From: Botryosphaeria dothidea
Taxonomy: Eukaryota > Ascomycota > Dothideomycetes > Botryosphaeriales > Botryosphaeriaceae
Assembly (NCBI GenBank): GCA_011503125.2
Contig: WWBZ02000016.1
Location: forward strand, 4,154,001 to 4,218,000
Direction of reading: 5' to 3'
DNA length: 64,000 nucleotides
Shown piece by piece: positions 53,176-64,000 of the stretch. The notes beneath the pieces were generated by a model, which was not told where the DNA came from, ran no database searches, and saw only the letters and a program-made list of their open reading frames with translations. Position 1 is the first letter of the stretch. The number at the start of each line of letters is the position of its first letter. The position numbers and the translations under genes are program-made.

Positions 53176-54121
53176 TTATCTGCCACCATATCCAGGAGGA
53201 AAGCCACGGCCTTGTCCGGGATTGAAGCCAGGCGGCGGCTGGAAGCCCGCTATTCGACTGTTAGCTAAGTTAATTGATAAAGGTAGACTAAGAAAACTTA
53301 CGAGGCGCACCGCCCGAAGGGAAACCTGCAGGAGGGAAACCAGCTGCAGAGAATAAATTAACGCAATGCCCACACAAAGAAAGGCATCGATGGAACTTAC
53401 GAGCACCTGGAGGAGGACCGCCACGGCCAGGAAAGCCCGGCGGAGCTCCGCCTGGAGGAAAGCCACCTTGCGGGGGGAAACCACCAAAAGCGCCAGGACC
53501 AGGACCACCAACACCAGCAGCAGGACCAGTAAGACCGACGGGAAGACCTCTACCCGCAGGCTTGCTGATGCCTGGACCTGCGGGCAGCGATGGAGCAGCA
53601 GCACCACCCGGAGCGCTTGTACCTAACCTAGCCGACGGATCTGCGGGAGGAGGTCCCTCAACGGACAACGAGACGATATGGCAGCCACGGACGATGGTAA
53701 GACCCAGGGTGCGCTTCTCTTCAGCCTCGATCAAAGGAGCGGCGGCGGCGCCGGGGGCCTGGCTCTTCGTGCTCTTGCGCTTGACACGGCGGAACTCTTC
53801 GGTATCGGCGAGAACAAGGTTCATGTGCTTCTGCATGTTAGCATCAAGGAAGCTCCAGAGACACGTGGGTTCGGGTGACGGACCTTGTCGAACGCGAGCA
53901 TCTGGCCGGCCATCTGACGGCCGTCGTTGAGGGTGGCGCGCATGCGATAGTTGATCTAGAGTCGTCAAATTCATGCCAACGGTGCGTAGTGAGGAGACGG
54001 GCTCACCAAGTTTTGCTGAACACCCAAATAGTCAGCTGGATCCGTTAACGAACATCTCTGCAGTTTCTTGCGGACGCAGGAGTGGACTTACCATCTTTCC
54101 TTGCTTGTTGCGCTCTGCCAT
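53176..54121 (-). CDS. smb1: Small nuclear ribonucleoprotein SmB, with a 9-nt micro-exon
   Basis: Core spliceosomal Sm protein; the seven-member Sm ring binds U1, U2, U4 and U5 snRNAs. Exons: 54,092-54,121, 54,007-54,015 (9 nt, Gln-Asn-Leu), 53,884-53,955, 53,401-53,827, 53,302-53,343 and 53,176-53,249, about 217 aa. The joined start reads GKMQNLINYRMRATLNDGRQ, the conserved Sm1 motif, which needs the micro-exon. Sm2 is the RTLGLTIVRG segment. The C-terminal half is a proline/glycine tail (GFPP, PPGF repeats) as in SmB/SmN. The acceptor of exon 4 is a CAGAAG tandem; the second AG gives the conserved FDKHMNLVLAD. Confidence 0.93.
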
Positions 54122-54600
54122 GATAGGAGAGGCGCGTGCGAGCACGACTTTGGTAGCGATAGAGTGGATTGGCGAGGGGTGGCGTGGAGTTGAGGGGCGC
54201 GCGGGCGTTGCTATCGCGGGCAAGCTGTAGAAGTTCGCGAGGTTGCGGCGAGAGAAGTCGCGACCGGTCTTGGCGCAATGAGCTCGCGTTTGTGCGCCTG
54301 AGGCACCAATTTCGCAGCCAACAGCCAGAAATAAAATAGCTCGGTGCGGCAAGAAGAGGGAAAGCAATACGGAATTATGTCACAGGTTTTCTTCTATCGA
54401 ACCTGAACGCGAAAACGGCGCAATGCACTCGTTGCTGGTGTCTGGCAGTCTTGGCCGGCAGGAAAATCGGGCGGGCCCATGCTCGGCTAAGCGAACGCTA
54501 GCGGCGGCCTCACACTCTCCACCAAAATTGTCTTCGTCTCGCACTCGTCGCTGACGACCAACCGCGACACCCACCGACCAAACTAACAACCGCAGTCACA
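54122..54600. promoter_or_regulatory. Shared promoter region of SmB and RPL11
   Basis: 479 bp between divergent start codons. The RPL11 side is C/T- and CA-rich just before the ATG, typical of fungal ribosomal-protein genes. Confidence 0.5.
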
Positions 54601-55347
54601 ATGGTACGACCGCCATCGCCATTCTAACAGCCGCCTCGTGTTGCTGACGATGTTTTCTCCATGCAGGCCGAGAAGTCCGACAAGAGCGCCAACCCCATGA
54701 GGGAGCTGCGCGTCCAGAAGCTGGTCCTCAACATCTCCGTCGGCGAGTCTGGTGACAGGCTCACTCGTGCCGCCAAGGTGCTTGAGCAGCTGTCCGGTCA
54801 AACCCCCGTCTACAGTACGCTTAGCCCGTCGCTACATCACTGCCCTCGCCCGTGCCCTGACTGATTGTGCCCTCTACAGGCAAGGCCCGCTACACCGTCC
54901 GTACCTTCGGTATCCGCCGTAACGAAAAGATCGCCGTCCACGTCACCGTCCGTGGCCCCAAGGCCGAGGAGATTCTCGAGCGTGGCCTGAAGGTCAAGGA
55001 GTACGAGCTGAGGAAGCGCAACTTCTCCGAGACCGGCAACTTCGGTTTCGGTATCAGCGAGCACATCGATCTCGGTATCAAGTACGACCCGGCCATTGGT
55101 ATCTACGGCATGGACTTTTACTGCTGCATGTGCGTATACCTGGTCCGAGCACTGCCGGCGCTGCCTTCCGCCGGCGGCCCAGTTGCACGATGTGGAATGG
55201 CGAAACTGATGAATTAACAGGACCCGTCCCGGTGAGCGCATCGCCAAGCGCAGGCGCGCGAAGGGCAAGATCGGTACCTCCCACAAGATCACCCAGAACG
55301 AGACGATCAAGTGGTACAAGAACAGGTTCGAGGGTATCGTCAGGTAA
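54601..55347 (+). CDS. rpl11: 60S ribosomal protein L11 (uL5)
   Basis: Exons 54,601-54,603, 54,667-54,814, 54,880-55,129 and 55,221-55,347, giving 175 aa, the normal eL11/uL5 length. The first coding exon is just the ATG; the intron begins directly after it (GTACGA...CATGCAG). The joined product has [55 protein letters not shown] and [11 protein letters not shown], all conserved in L11. It binds 5S rRNA at the central protuberance of the large subunit. The neighbour SmB is divergent. Confidence 0.96.
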
Positions 55348-56039
55348 ATGGGTTTAGCGGTCGCGGAAGCATTGGGGGGGATATCGACGAAAAAAAATCC
55401 CCGGATCTACAGATACAAACGGAGTCTGAGACCTGGGATTCGCACGGTTGGTCGGCGCACCAAAATCCACGGTGTAATTACCAAAGAAAAATTACGACTG
55501 CGGCCTATCAATGGAGCTTTTTGAGCAAAATCACTGTATCAATGGAGGCCTCACTAGGGTGTTGTCCGCATAACCATTGTTGATTTGCTTGAATCTTCAA
55601 CGTCTGGGTCTAGTCGGAGCTGGCCCGTGAATCTTGTCCATATCCAATTGTTTGCCTGCCAAGGTAAGTCTGAGATGAAAATTATCAGTTGTGACCTCTG
55701 AGCCAGATGTTCTGCATTTTATGCAATTGAATACATTGCCATTGACAGATTCCTATCTCTTAACATTTCCGATGTTGTTACGCTATACGATCATCTTCTA
55801 TGTTCATGCAAGCACCTACTCTGTCATAGTTCTGGCATTTCTTTTAGTACAACTCAATGCCTAGCATCATCGTATATGCATCTTCTTCATCAAGTTCTAA
55901 GTATTTTCCGAGCGAGCATGGTGCCGATTACGTTCAACACCTTGATCACATCATAGCAGAGTGTTCACGGCCAAATGAACGACAACGAGGCATTCAAGTC
56001 CGACTTTCTAGCTCATAAACATAATCACATCAATCATCT
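55348..56039. other. Convergent intergenic region RPL11/sulfatase
   Basis: About 690 bp of AT-richer sequence. No gene seen. Confidence 0.5.
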
Positions 56040-58128
56040 TCACGTCCCGTACTCAATCTCTCCCTGCCAGCTGATGACCTCCATCGGTCCTTCTACACCC
56101 CGAATGTATCCCAATGCGCACTCCGTAAAAGCAACCCGCTTTTGCGCCGCATAAAACCCGTCATACCGTTCATCCAGTGCATCGAGCAAGGTGTTAACGT
56201 CGCCGGCGGGATGCAGCACCTTCCACGGCTGTGTGCAGGTCGTGCCGGCGCAGCTCTTCAGAACCATGAGGAGCGAGTCAAGGCGGTGGACGACGTTGGG
56301 AAGGGGACGGGAGAGGAGAGTAATATTTTGGGATTGGAAGGATGGAGCAAGAAGATTTTTGATCTGGTAAGAGTCGTCCTGTTTGCGACGGTAAGTTTCC
56401 AAGAACTGAGATGGCGGGGGCGTAGGATCAACGGACCTGGACGTCATAGAGCTCATGCTCGTTGGAGCACCAGACGCTGTAGGCGAAAGAGTAGGACTCG
56501 CCAACCAGACGGAGGAATTTGTACGTGTTGTTGTCCTTGTCCGCTGAAAAGATCCGTCAGTTTCCATTAATCCACGAAGATCAACCCGAAAACAGATGCC
56601 AAAGGGAAGGGATGTGCGAATATCAAAAGGAGGGTCAAACACTTACGCCCCGCAAACTTCCCTTCATCCTGCCCCTGTCCCCAAAACTCCACAGTGACAT
56701 GCTCGTACCTCCTCTTCCCTACTCCCTCCCTCTCCGCCTCCGCCACATCGCTCTCCCTCACCGGCATCGGCACCCCGTCGAACTCGCCCTTCAGCCCTAT
56801 CCCAGCCAGCTCGAACACGGTCGGCACGATGTCCGTGTGCGTCGTCGGCCAGTCCACTGTCAGGCCCTTCGCAACGCCCGGTCCGCGCACAAAGAACGGC
56901 ACGATGATGTCCTCCTCGAAGCCGCACGACTTGCCCGGCTGGAGGCGATGCTGCCCGATGTGGAAGCCGTTGTCGGACGTGTAGAAGACGTACGTGTCGT
57001 CGAGCACGCCGAGCGACTCGAGCCGCGTCACCACCGCGTCGATCAGCTCGTCGACGCTCTGCAGCGCCTCGAGTCGCAGCCGGTAGAACTCGTCGCCGTA
57101 CGCGAGCTCGCTCGCGTTGAGCGGCGGCAGGTCCGCTAGCCAGGATACTGCGCCCGGGTTTGCGTTCGCCGAGTTGAAGTTGGGCGTTCGCGGGACGGTT
57201 ACGTTGAGGAAGAGGTCTTGGTGCCGCTTGGCGGCTTCGGGCAGGAAAAAGATGGGTCTGTCGGGCAGGATGATGGCGGAGGAGTGCGGACCGATGGGCG
57301 ATATCGCCATGAAAAACTGTTGGTGTTAGCGTCTTGCGGTCCCGTGGGCTGGTGCCGGGCTGCTGACTGGCTGGCCGCCGTTGGTGGCTGCTGCTGCGGC
57401 TTCATCAAGGTAGGAGAGCGCGCTGCGGGCGACGACATCGGTGGAGTAGTGGCCGGTCTCGTAGCGTGGTGGCTCTTGGTTGCGTTGGAAGCTGGCGTTG
57501 TAGTATTGATAGAGGTTTGGAGTGAGGAGGACTACACGATCAGCACTATTCTTCGAATTATGGCAGTTAGTACGGGAAAGACGCTCGTACAGTCTGTCCC
57601 ATTCCAGCAAGCGGGGTAGGGCTGGTCGTAGTTCTCTGTGCTGAACCCATTCATCATTTTGCCAATGTAGTACGTGTTATACCCGGCGTCTTGGAGCCAT
57701 ACTGGGAGATAGTTCTCGTTGTGTCCCTCTTTAATGAACTGAGGCCAACCTCTTGTGCGGTGTTAGCATTCTTTCCCTCTCGATCTGTATATTTTTGAAG
57801 GCCAATTTTACCCGTATGGTGGTCGAGTATCCGTCACATTTGTGTTATGGGCAGCCTTGCCGGTCCACAAGCTTGCGCGCGAGGGACAGCATTGTGCAAC
57901 TGTGCAGTAATGGCTGCGGAACTCGGTACCATGCCGCCGAATATTTTTGTCAAGAAGGGGTTGATAATCCAAGGAGCCCATGCGCTTGTCCTGGTCGTCA
58001 GACATAATGAACACAAAGTTCGGCCTTCGCGTCGAGGACTGCGCCTGTTCCTTAGCAGAGACATGGCTGATCAGCGTCAGCAGCAGTGACGAAATCGCCG
58101 CCAGCAGCAGAGACGACGAAGGAAACAT
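56040..58128 (-). CDS. Secreted arylsulfatase-type sulfatase
   Basis: Six exons: 57,812-58,128, 57,591-57,751, 57,368-57,531, 56,647-57,316, 56,437-56,543 and 56,040-56,363, about 580 aa. The N terminus is a signal peptide (SSLLLAAISSLLLTLISHVSA). An in-frame ATG at 58,167 would add 13 residues before it and is less likely. NFVFIMSDDQD is the metal-binding start. CCPSRASLWTGK contains the C-x-P-S-R formylglycine motif. YTSDNGFHIGQHRL is the second conserved block. Typical of fungal secreted sulfatases that release sulfate from aryl or other sulfate esters. Each exon junction restores a conserved sulfatase segment. Confidence 0.92.
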
Positions 58129-59267
58129 TGATTCGAAACTTGATGAGGTCCAAACGTGGGTAGACACGGCTCTTTTAAACGTCCCTATGACCCCTCAATC
58201 CAACAAATGAGGCCGGCAGTTTGAAAAGCCTATTGAATCGCAAACAAGGTTTGTTCGAGAGGGGACCCATGGTCCATTTCCTGTACCTACATTGAAGCCA
58301 AGCCTGCGAGCCGTCCGCCTCATTAGCCGGGCTTTAGTGCCCCTGCTTTCCGAAGCATCCCGCAAGATGGTCGATTAGTCGAATGTCAGCTGTCTGAATG
58401 CCATTCTTTCTCCTACACTACTTCCTCCATGTGGAACAAAAGGATGTGATTCGGGCCCTTAGGAGATCTGTCTACGACGGCTGTTACCTGCATATGCTGT
58501 GGAACAGTGCGCTCTATGCATAGTTATCAAAAGGTTGCTGCGCGCCGAAAAGGGTTGAAGCGTTCTCGGGCGTCCGGCGTGAATTTAGAGTAGTTTATCC
58601 CGTGTTCAGATCCGTGGTCTTTTCACACATGCTATCATCTTTTGAGAGATGGGTTTTCCGGAATCTTCGGAATTTCCGACCACAAATACCTCAAAGCTTC
58701 CGTATGAAGAGCGGAGCATCAAACCACTTGGTGTTTTCGAATATTGTTTGCTCCGAACTGTGTTATCAGACTCGTTCAAAGGCCCGGCATTTGGGTTGAA
58801 TTAGTCAGGGGAAAGTTGGTCAAGTGGTGAGTCGCGAAGGTCTGTGTGAGCCTGAACAAATAGACTTTTGTAGCCTTTCCTCATGGGCATTGGCAGGGCA
58901 ACTCATCAACTCTGTCATGCTTGAGTAGTCGTGTCGTTCTTGCCTGTCGTGGAGAACAACGATCTGCCGTCCGCGTCCACATTTCGGCCCGACGCCATCG
59001 CGCGAAAGAATTTCACTCTTACGTCCACACACAGACCTCGCTGCGTCTTCCCTGGCGCCAATGAACAACGTTGTGCCAGCAACGAGACCGGATTTTCTGT
59101 CGTTCCAGGAGTGCTGAAAGAGTGATCACCTCCTCTTCATCCAATCTCTGCATCTCTTCCCCTCATCTTCTACTGCTTCTCGCATCAGCCCGCGACCCTC
59201 ATACCACATTTTCACTCCGTCTCTAGCATTGACAAGCACGATCTGTTCAGACAAGGGGCAAAAGGAT
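58129..59267. other. Intergenic region, no gene recognised
   Basis: Upstream region of the sulfatase gene. No coding signal beyond short chance frames. Confidence 0.5.
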
Positions 59268-59370
59268 AGGTCCTACCCAGGATCGAACTGAGGTTGCGGG
59301 AATTCGCCTTTGGAGAGCATACAAGCTCCAACGTCAGAATCCCGAGTGCTAGCCACTACACTATAGAACC
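59268..59370 (-). tRNA. tRNA-Gln (anticodon CTG) with a 31-nt intron
   Basis: On the minus strand the sequence starts GGTTCTATAGTGTAGTGG and ends with a T arm (CTCAG TTCGATC CTGGG) and TAGGACC, which pairs with the 5' GGTTCTA to form the acceptor stem. The anticodon loop is TTCTGA with CTG at plus 59,315-59,317... counted on plus as cag at 59,335-59,337. The intron 59,303-59,333 lies one base 3' of the anticodon, the standard tRNA intron position. The anticodon stem CGGGA/TCCCG pairs fully. Confidence 0.88.
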
Positions 59371-60662
59371 ATTGAATTGCTTTGACGGAGGCCGGAGAAG
59401 GCAAGTTGTACATACGTAGAGCAATAGAATTGGCCGCATCAGCGGGATGAGAATTCTCTCATTATTCGGATTCTTTATGGCCGAATAAAAGGTTTCGGTA
59501 TGTATGGATGCAGCCGAAACATTCTCGAGGGCTCTCTCGTGAAATTAAACGTGCTGCGGTGCACCGGAGTCCAGCAAGGAGGATGGATACAAGTGATAAG
59601 ATCGCGCAGATATTGGAAACTATCATCGCATCAAGCGCTTTCAACCACTTTTCCGCTGACGCCAAACTTCTCGAGACATCAATGGATGCTTTGAGCAACC
59701 CTCGGATCAAGTGAGTGGCCATTCAATACAAAAGAAGGGGTGAGTTTGTTCTATACATAGCTACATGTCCTAGCAGAACGAAGAACCTTATAGGTCAGTC
59801 GAAGACTAAGGAGAATGTATCTGCAAATGCATCTGGATGGACAGATTTCTCTATTCTCCACCTGGGGTACATGATAACAAAATCCATGAAAGCTCAGTTG
59901 AACAGATTCATGCCTCAGGCACTTAAATTTCTTTCCCTGGAATCTGGACCCTGCAGCTGTTTGCATCAAGCATTAACGCTGAAGCATCTAGTGCCAGGGT
60001 TATGTAGCAGGAGTGTAACAACACATGGGAAAGGGTCTCATCGCGTTACCGCCCGCACACCCTATTGGTTGAACGAAACGCAAAAGACCCTGCAGGAACT
60101 CAATCGATGGTCCCATGGTGCACGTAGCAGGATGCCAAGGATTTGAATTTTGCTGAAGCAATCCGCGCTGAAGATTTTTCTGTTCTTGCGAAAACCACTC
60201 GCTTATCTATCTTCGCAAAATTCCATTCTGCTTGCAAGAAAAAGGCTGATAGTCTATTTTGCCACTGCAAAAGAGAAAGAGAGGGAGAGAAACCCAGCTC
60301 CGACCCAAACCATAACCCAAAACTCCCTGTGTGACCAATCTGCAAGACTGAAAAAGATGAAAACTCCGAAAGAAATAAGGTGACGCAACTCCAAAACAAG
60401 ACGCCGCTTTCTACATGTTAGTCCTCAAAAGAAGTGAGGCTTTCAAACGCTAAAGCGCCCAAATCCACATCTGTAGCATGGAATGAAGCGAGTCAACAAA
60501 ACATTACAAACTAAAAAGTGAATGCACTCCGTACGCGCGTATGAGTTGGGGTATCGGGTATCTCAATGGCCAGTAAGCCACGTGGCGGCTTCGTTGTAAA
60601 ATCCTAAAAGATTCCGCTGCTTTACCAGAGCACATAGTCAATGCTGTGGCTACGAGAGAATT
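59371..60662. other. Intergenic region, no gene recognised
   Basis: 1.3 kb with only short frames (for example 59,715-60,146 plus) lacking domain features. Includes the promoter side of the tRNA gene and the 3' side of the next gene. Confidence 0.45.
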
Positions 60663-62098
60663 TCAGTCAGGCCGTGTTGTAAAGTTCGGAAGTTTCGCCG
60701 GAACAAACCCTTCATTCTCTTCTTTAGACGGCCGGATTGGCGTTGGGGCTCCAATCCCGTGATGGACTGCTGAAGGTGATGTTGCGAGGGAGGTGGGCTG
60801 ACTTTCGAACGTGGGGAAAGGGATGGTCGCTCCAGATCGTGGGCTTCGAGGTGGGGAGACTGGAGCGCTCCTAATCTCCGCCATGGCCGCCTTTTGCTTG
60901 GGTGATCCGATGGGAGTCTTGTCCTCGGAAGATATAGACTGCACGTGTGCCCAGTGTTAGCGATCGCCAAATCATACCAAGTACAGAGAATATGAGAACA
61001 GACCAGATGCTCATCAGTCTTGAGGCCGCGCCTTGCAGCAAGTGTCCGAGCAGCCTCTCGCTTTATTTCAACGGCCTCCTCCTCTTCTTTCTGAATGCGT
61101 GTTTCTTCGCACTTGAGTTCTGACAGAGTTGGCACTTCCTGAATGCCTGCTTCAGAGCGCTTGTCCATGGACGGAGAAGCAACGGCGGATCTCCTTCGAG
61201 AATCTCGAGTGCTCTTAGACGACATTGTCCTCGTAGACCTTCGAGACCCACGAGGACGCTTGGAGTGCGGAGTCTTGCCGCTGCTGTTATCATCCAAAAA
61301 AGTGCCGGTGTTACGGCGCTCTAAAGCGGTAGCGAATTCGTCATCCAACGGCACGGCATCGTCCAGCTCGTCTTCACTGGGCAGGATGTCTCCTCGGGAA
61401 CTTAACGAGTCAGATGTCACACCGGACTCAGTTGTGCCACTTCTCTGTCTCCGATGGGCAAAGTAAGCGGGGTATTCCTCGGACTCTTCGATCAATGGTT
61501 CATGCTCCTCCAGCGACCTCCGGGTTGCTCCAGGGTGTTCTTGAAGATCAGCCGCCGAAGGCTTGTAACGCAGTCCCTTACTGCCAATCCGCCATGGCAG
61601 CCTTCCCAGAAAACCAAAATATGAGCTAGTGGGGATGATGGTGGGATCCTGTCCCACATCGTGCGGTGGAGCGACGCTGTTTCGGCGGGCGACGGGATAG
61701 CGTGCATCGCCGCGACGTGCGCCATAGCTCATGGCGCGCTGGCGGCCTGGCTGGGTGGAAGAGCCCTGGCCAGCCAAGAGCCGATCGAATTCGCTGTTAC
61801 CCCAGCCGAAAGGGTCGTCGTTTTCCTCCTCTTCCCAGTCATCGTAGAAGTCGAAGTAGTGCTCAGCACGGGCGCGGCCTCGTCCTCTTCTCCTGCGCAG
61901 CAGGCGATCTTCGCGAGAACCAAAACAGGGAGCGGCGCAGGCCTCGAAGCAGTGGGATATGGAGGCGACGCAAGGGTGGACGTAGTTGTGCGAAAAGGCG
62001 TAAATGCCCTCCTGGGCAGCCTCGTTGGCCGACTCGATGTTGTGGGAGAGCTCGTCCAGGGTGCGCCTCAGGCGCGGGTCATTGCGATTGCGATACAT
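60663..62098 (-). CDS. Uncharacterised basic, low-complexity fungal protein
   Basis: Two exons, 61,004-62,098 and 60,663-60,938, joined over a 65-nt GT-AG intron, give about 456 aa from MYRNRNDPRL. An in-frame ATG 62 codons upstream at 62,284 gives only an arginine/proline-rich extension and is less likely. The N-terminal helix (RRTLDELSHNIESANEAAQEGIY) is followed by a cysteine-containing hydrophobic segment (CVASISHCFEACAAPCFGS) and an Arg-rich stretch. The rest is Ser/Arg-rich with acidic patches and the phospho-site-like tail SAPVSPPRSPRSG. I recognise no family and infer no function. The intron junction removes a stop-free but unlike tail. Confidence 0.7.
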
Positions 62099-62805
62099 GG
62101 TGAGGGGAGCGAGCGGGCGAGGAGACGGGCGGATGGTCGGTCGAGGGTGTTGGGCCGAGAAGTGGGTCAACGAGGGCACATGGACGAGCGCAGCGGCCTC
62201 GGGTCGCGCGAGGTCTGCACGCCGCGCAGACTGGAGCAGCGCTCTGGCTCTGGCGGGGCTATTTGTGTGGGCGTCGAGAGTCAAAAGGCGGTCGACATTT
62301 GCACAGCGGGTACGTGAGCTGATAGGCGATTACTAGAAGGTTGGGACGACGTCAGCGCTTGGGCCTGCGACGGAGGAGCCAGCCGCCGGAAGAACGGGCG
62401 GCCCGGGGGGGCTTCGCAGCGCAGGCAGCGCAGGGTCCAGCGCTGTTGTGTTGGCGACGCAGCGGTGCGGAGGGGTCAGAGTTGGGGGCGGCTGCACGCG
62501 TGTCCGGCGCAGCTCTGGCCCGGCAGAACCAGCAAGGCCGTCCATGCTGCCGCTGCTTGCCGTCATTGGCGCCGCTGGTCTGCTGTAGTGCAGTCAACGC
62601 CCGCTGCCGGCTGGCCTCTGCTAGTCCGGTTCTGGGGCTGCAAGATCTCGCTATCGAGGCCTAGACCACTGTTTGCATCCGCTTGCTCTTGCTGGTCCAT
62701 CGAGGCGCCCGTCCCGTCCACACGACGCTTCCGGCCTGCCTTTCATAACGTTCGCGACCCCGCCATGCTGCTGTCTCGCCGCTCGATCTCGCTCGCTCTG
62801 TCATC
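62099..62805. promoter_or_regulatory. Intergenic region between divergent genes
   Basis: 707 bp, GC-rich. No convincing coding region; probably the promoters of both flanking genes. Confidence 0.45.
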
Positions 62806-63988
62806 ATGAGATACATCCGTTTCTTGAAAGTCCCCAAGACCGACGGCCACACCCTCAGCGCTCTGGTCACCGTGACTTCAGATCTCGGTGAGGACTTCTT
62901 GCTCGCAGATGTAGCCCTTACCGCAACTGTGCGCTCTCCCGAGTACAATGGCGACATCTTCCTGCGCAAGAGCCTCAAGTGGTCCGCTGGCATGCGCGCC
63001 CTCCCGGTCACCTTTGACCTCCGCCACTGCGACCTGGACTGGCCCATAGTTGTACACGTTGGCCCCAAGAATCACCAGGCCTCCGACCGCTTTGAGAGCC
63101 AGAACCACAGCGCCGACCTGCCTTCCCTGGTCTCAGCATGGAGCTCTATCCTGGACGCCCCAGCCGGCATCATGGAGGCCGAGAAAAAAGTGGAAAGGCG
63201 CTTTACGCCCCTGAGCAATCGCACTTTGAGTATTTGGGAGGAGACTGGCGACAGTATTGCGCGCCACATCTGGTTTGTCTCCCCTTCATGAATTTTCTCA
63301 TTCTCTGTGCGTGCTGACTAGTGCAAGGGACGCTGGGGTGGGCCTTGCCGCCTTCTTCGACAAAACAATTGCAATGCAGTATGACAGTCTGCCTCTTCTG
63401 GATTCAACCCTCAGCTCTGCCACGTACAAAAAGCTCCACGTGCTTGAATTGGGCACGGGATGCGGCATTGTTGGCATCAGCTTGGCGCAACTTGTCCCTG
63501 ACTGCGAGGTTACACTTACCGACCTGCCGGAAGCACGAGAAATTGCACAGAAGAACATCGACGCGATGAACCCGGCCATGTCCTCTCGTGCGACCTTTGT
63601 GCCACTGGATTGGGATGAACCCCTGCCGAAAGCTGTTCGTGAGCGGCAATACGGCATGATCATTATATCCGACTGCACATACAATCCCGACAGCAGCCCA
63701 GCTCTGGTAAACACCCTGAAGGCACTGACTGCGCGATCCCCAAAGGCCATAATTGTACTCGCCATGAAGGTTCGACATGAGAGCGAGTCCATTTTCTTCG
63801 ACCTCATGAATCAAGGCGGCTTCGTCAAGGCCATCACGACCCAACAGCCCCTACCACGCGACGACGCCGACTTCGAGCTGGCCAGTAAGATCGATATCTA
63901 CATTTTCCATTCCAAGGCGCGACCTATCTCTCCAGGAGGCGCGCAAGTGATTGCCGATGCGTCAGTGGTTTCCTTCTGGAGTGATTGA
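62806..63988 (+). CDS. METTL21-like (Methyltransf_16) lysine methyltransferase family protein
   Basis: Exons 62,806-63,272 and 63,328-63,988, about 375 aa. The junction gives HIWDAGVGLAAFFDKT, the usual entry to the SAM-binding fold. Motif I is LELGTGCGIVGISLA; post-motif I is TLTDLPEA; the DCTYNP segment matches the D-x-x-Y substrate motif of this family, which methylates lysine in proteins such as elongation factors and chaperones. An N-terminal domain of about 155 residues precedes it. The actual substrate is unknown. The stop lies 12 bases before the end of the window. Confidence 0.85.
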
Positions 63989-64000
63989 ATGGGTGCTACT

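Overview
This window comes from a filamentous ascomycete (Pezizomycotina; the class cannot be fixed from sequence alone). Short 44-100 nt introns, single-copy fungal housekeeping genes, Tf1/sushi-type chromoviruses, a Tad-like LINE and pervasive C:G to T:A decay at CpA sites (repeat-induced point mutation, RIP) all point that way.

Two domains meet at 29,305/29,306. Positions 1-29,305 are a nested transposon island with no host gene. From the left it holds a LINE ORF1 fragment (1-151), a decayed Ty3/gypsy copy B (152-2495), a decayed chromovirus A with both LTRs (2496-8164), a decayed pol of a D-related element E (8165 to about 16,490) interrupted by a solo LTR and by a nearly intact LINE (11,007-16,138), and a truncated second LINE copy (about 16,796-29,305). 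That second copy is split by two younger elements: chromovirus C on the minus strand (16,979-23,027, five nonsense codons) and chromovirus D on the plus strand (23,346-29,099, intact frames and apparently identical LTRs). Target-site duplications date the order: GCACC for C, TAGTG for D, GATAT for the solo LTR and a 15-nt repeat for the LINE.

The most interesting layer is translational and replication control in these elements. D carries a textbook -1 frameshift cassette at the gag/pol junction (A AAA AAC, 6-nt spacer, perfect 10-bp hairpin containing the gag stop). A and C share another slippery-like heptamer with a covarying hairpin. All three families have a 10-nt primer-binding site exactly 2 nt after the 5' LTR that is complementary to their own LTR near the predicted RNA 5' end, i.e. 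Tf1-type self-priming.

Positions 29,306-64,000 are ordinary gene-dense fungal DNA: cytochrome P450, an unknown small protein, a triose-phosphate/nucleotide-sugar transporter-like protein, a GT31-like glycosyltransferase, an arylsulfotransferase-family protein, MCM7, PEX1, MPC1, SmB, RPL11, a secreted sulfatase, an intron-bearing tRNA-Gln(CTG), an unknown basic protein and a METTL21-like methyltransferase. MCM7/PEX1, SmB/RPL11 and the last two genes are divergent pairs. Exon structures were worked out by hand from splice signals, phase and family conservation.
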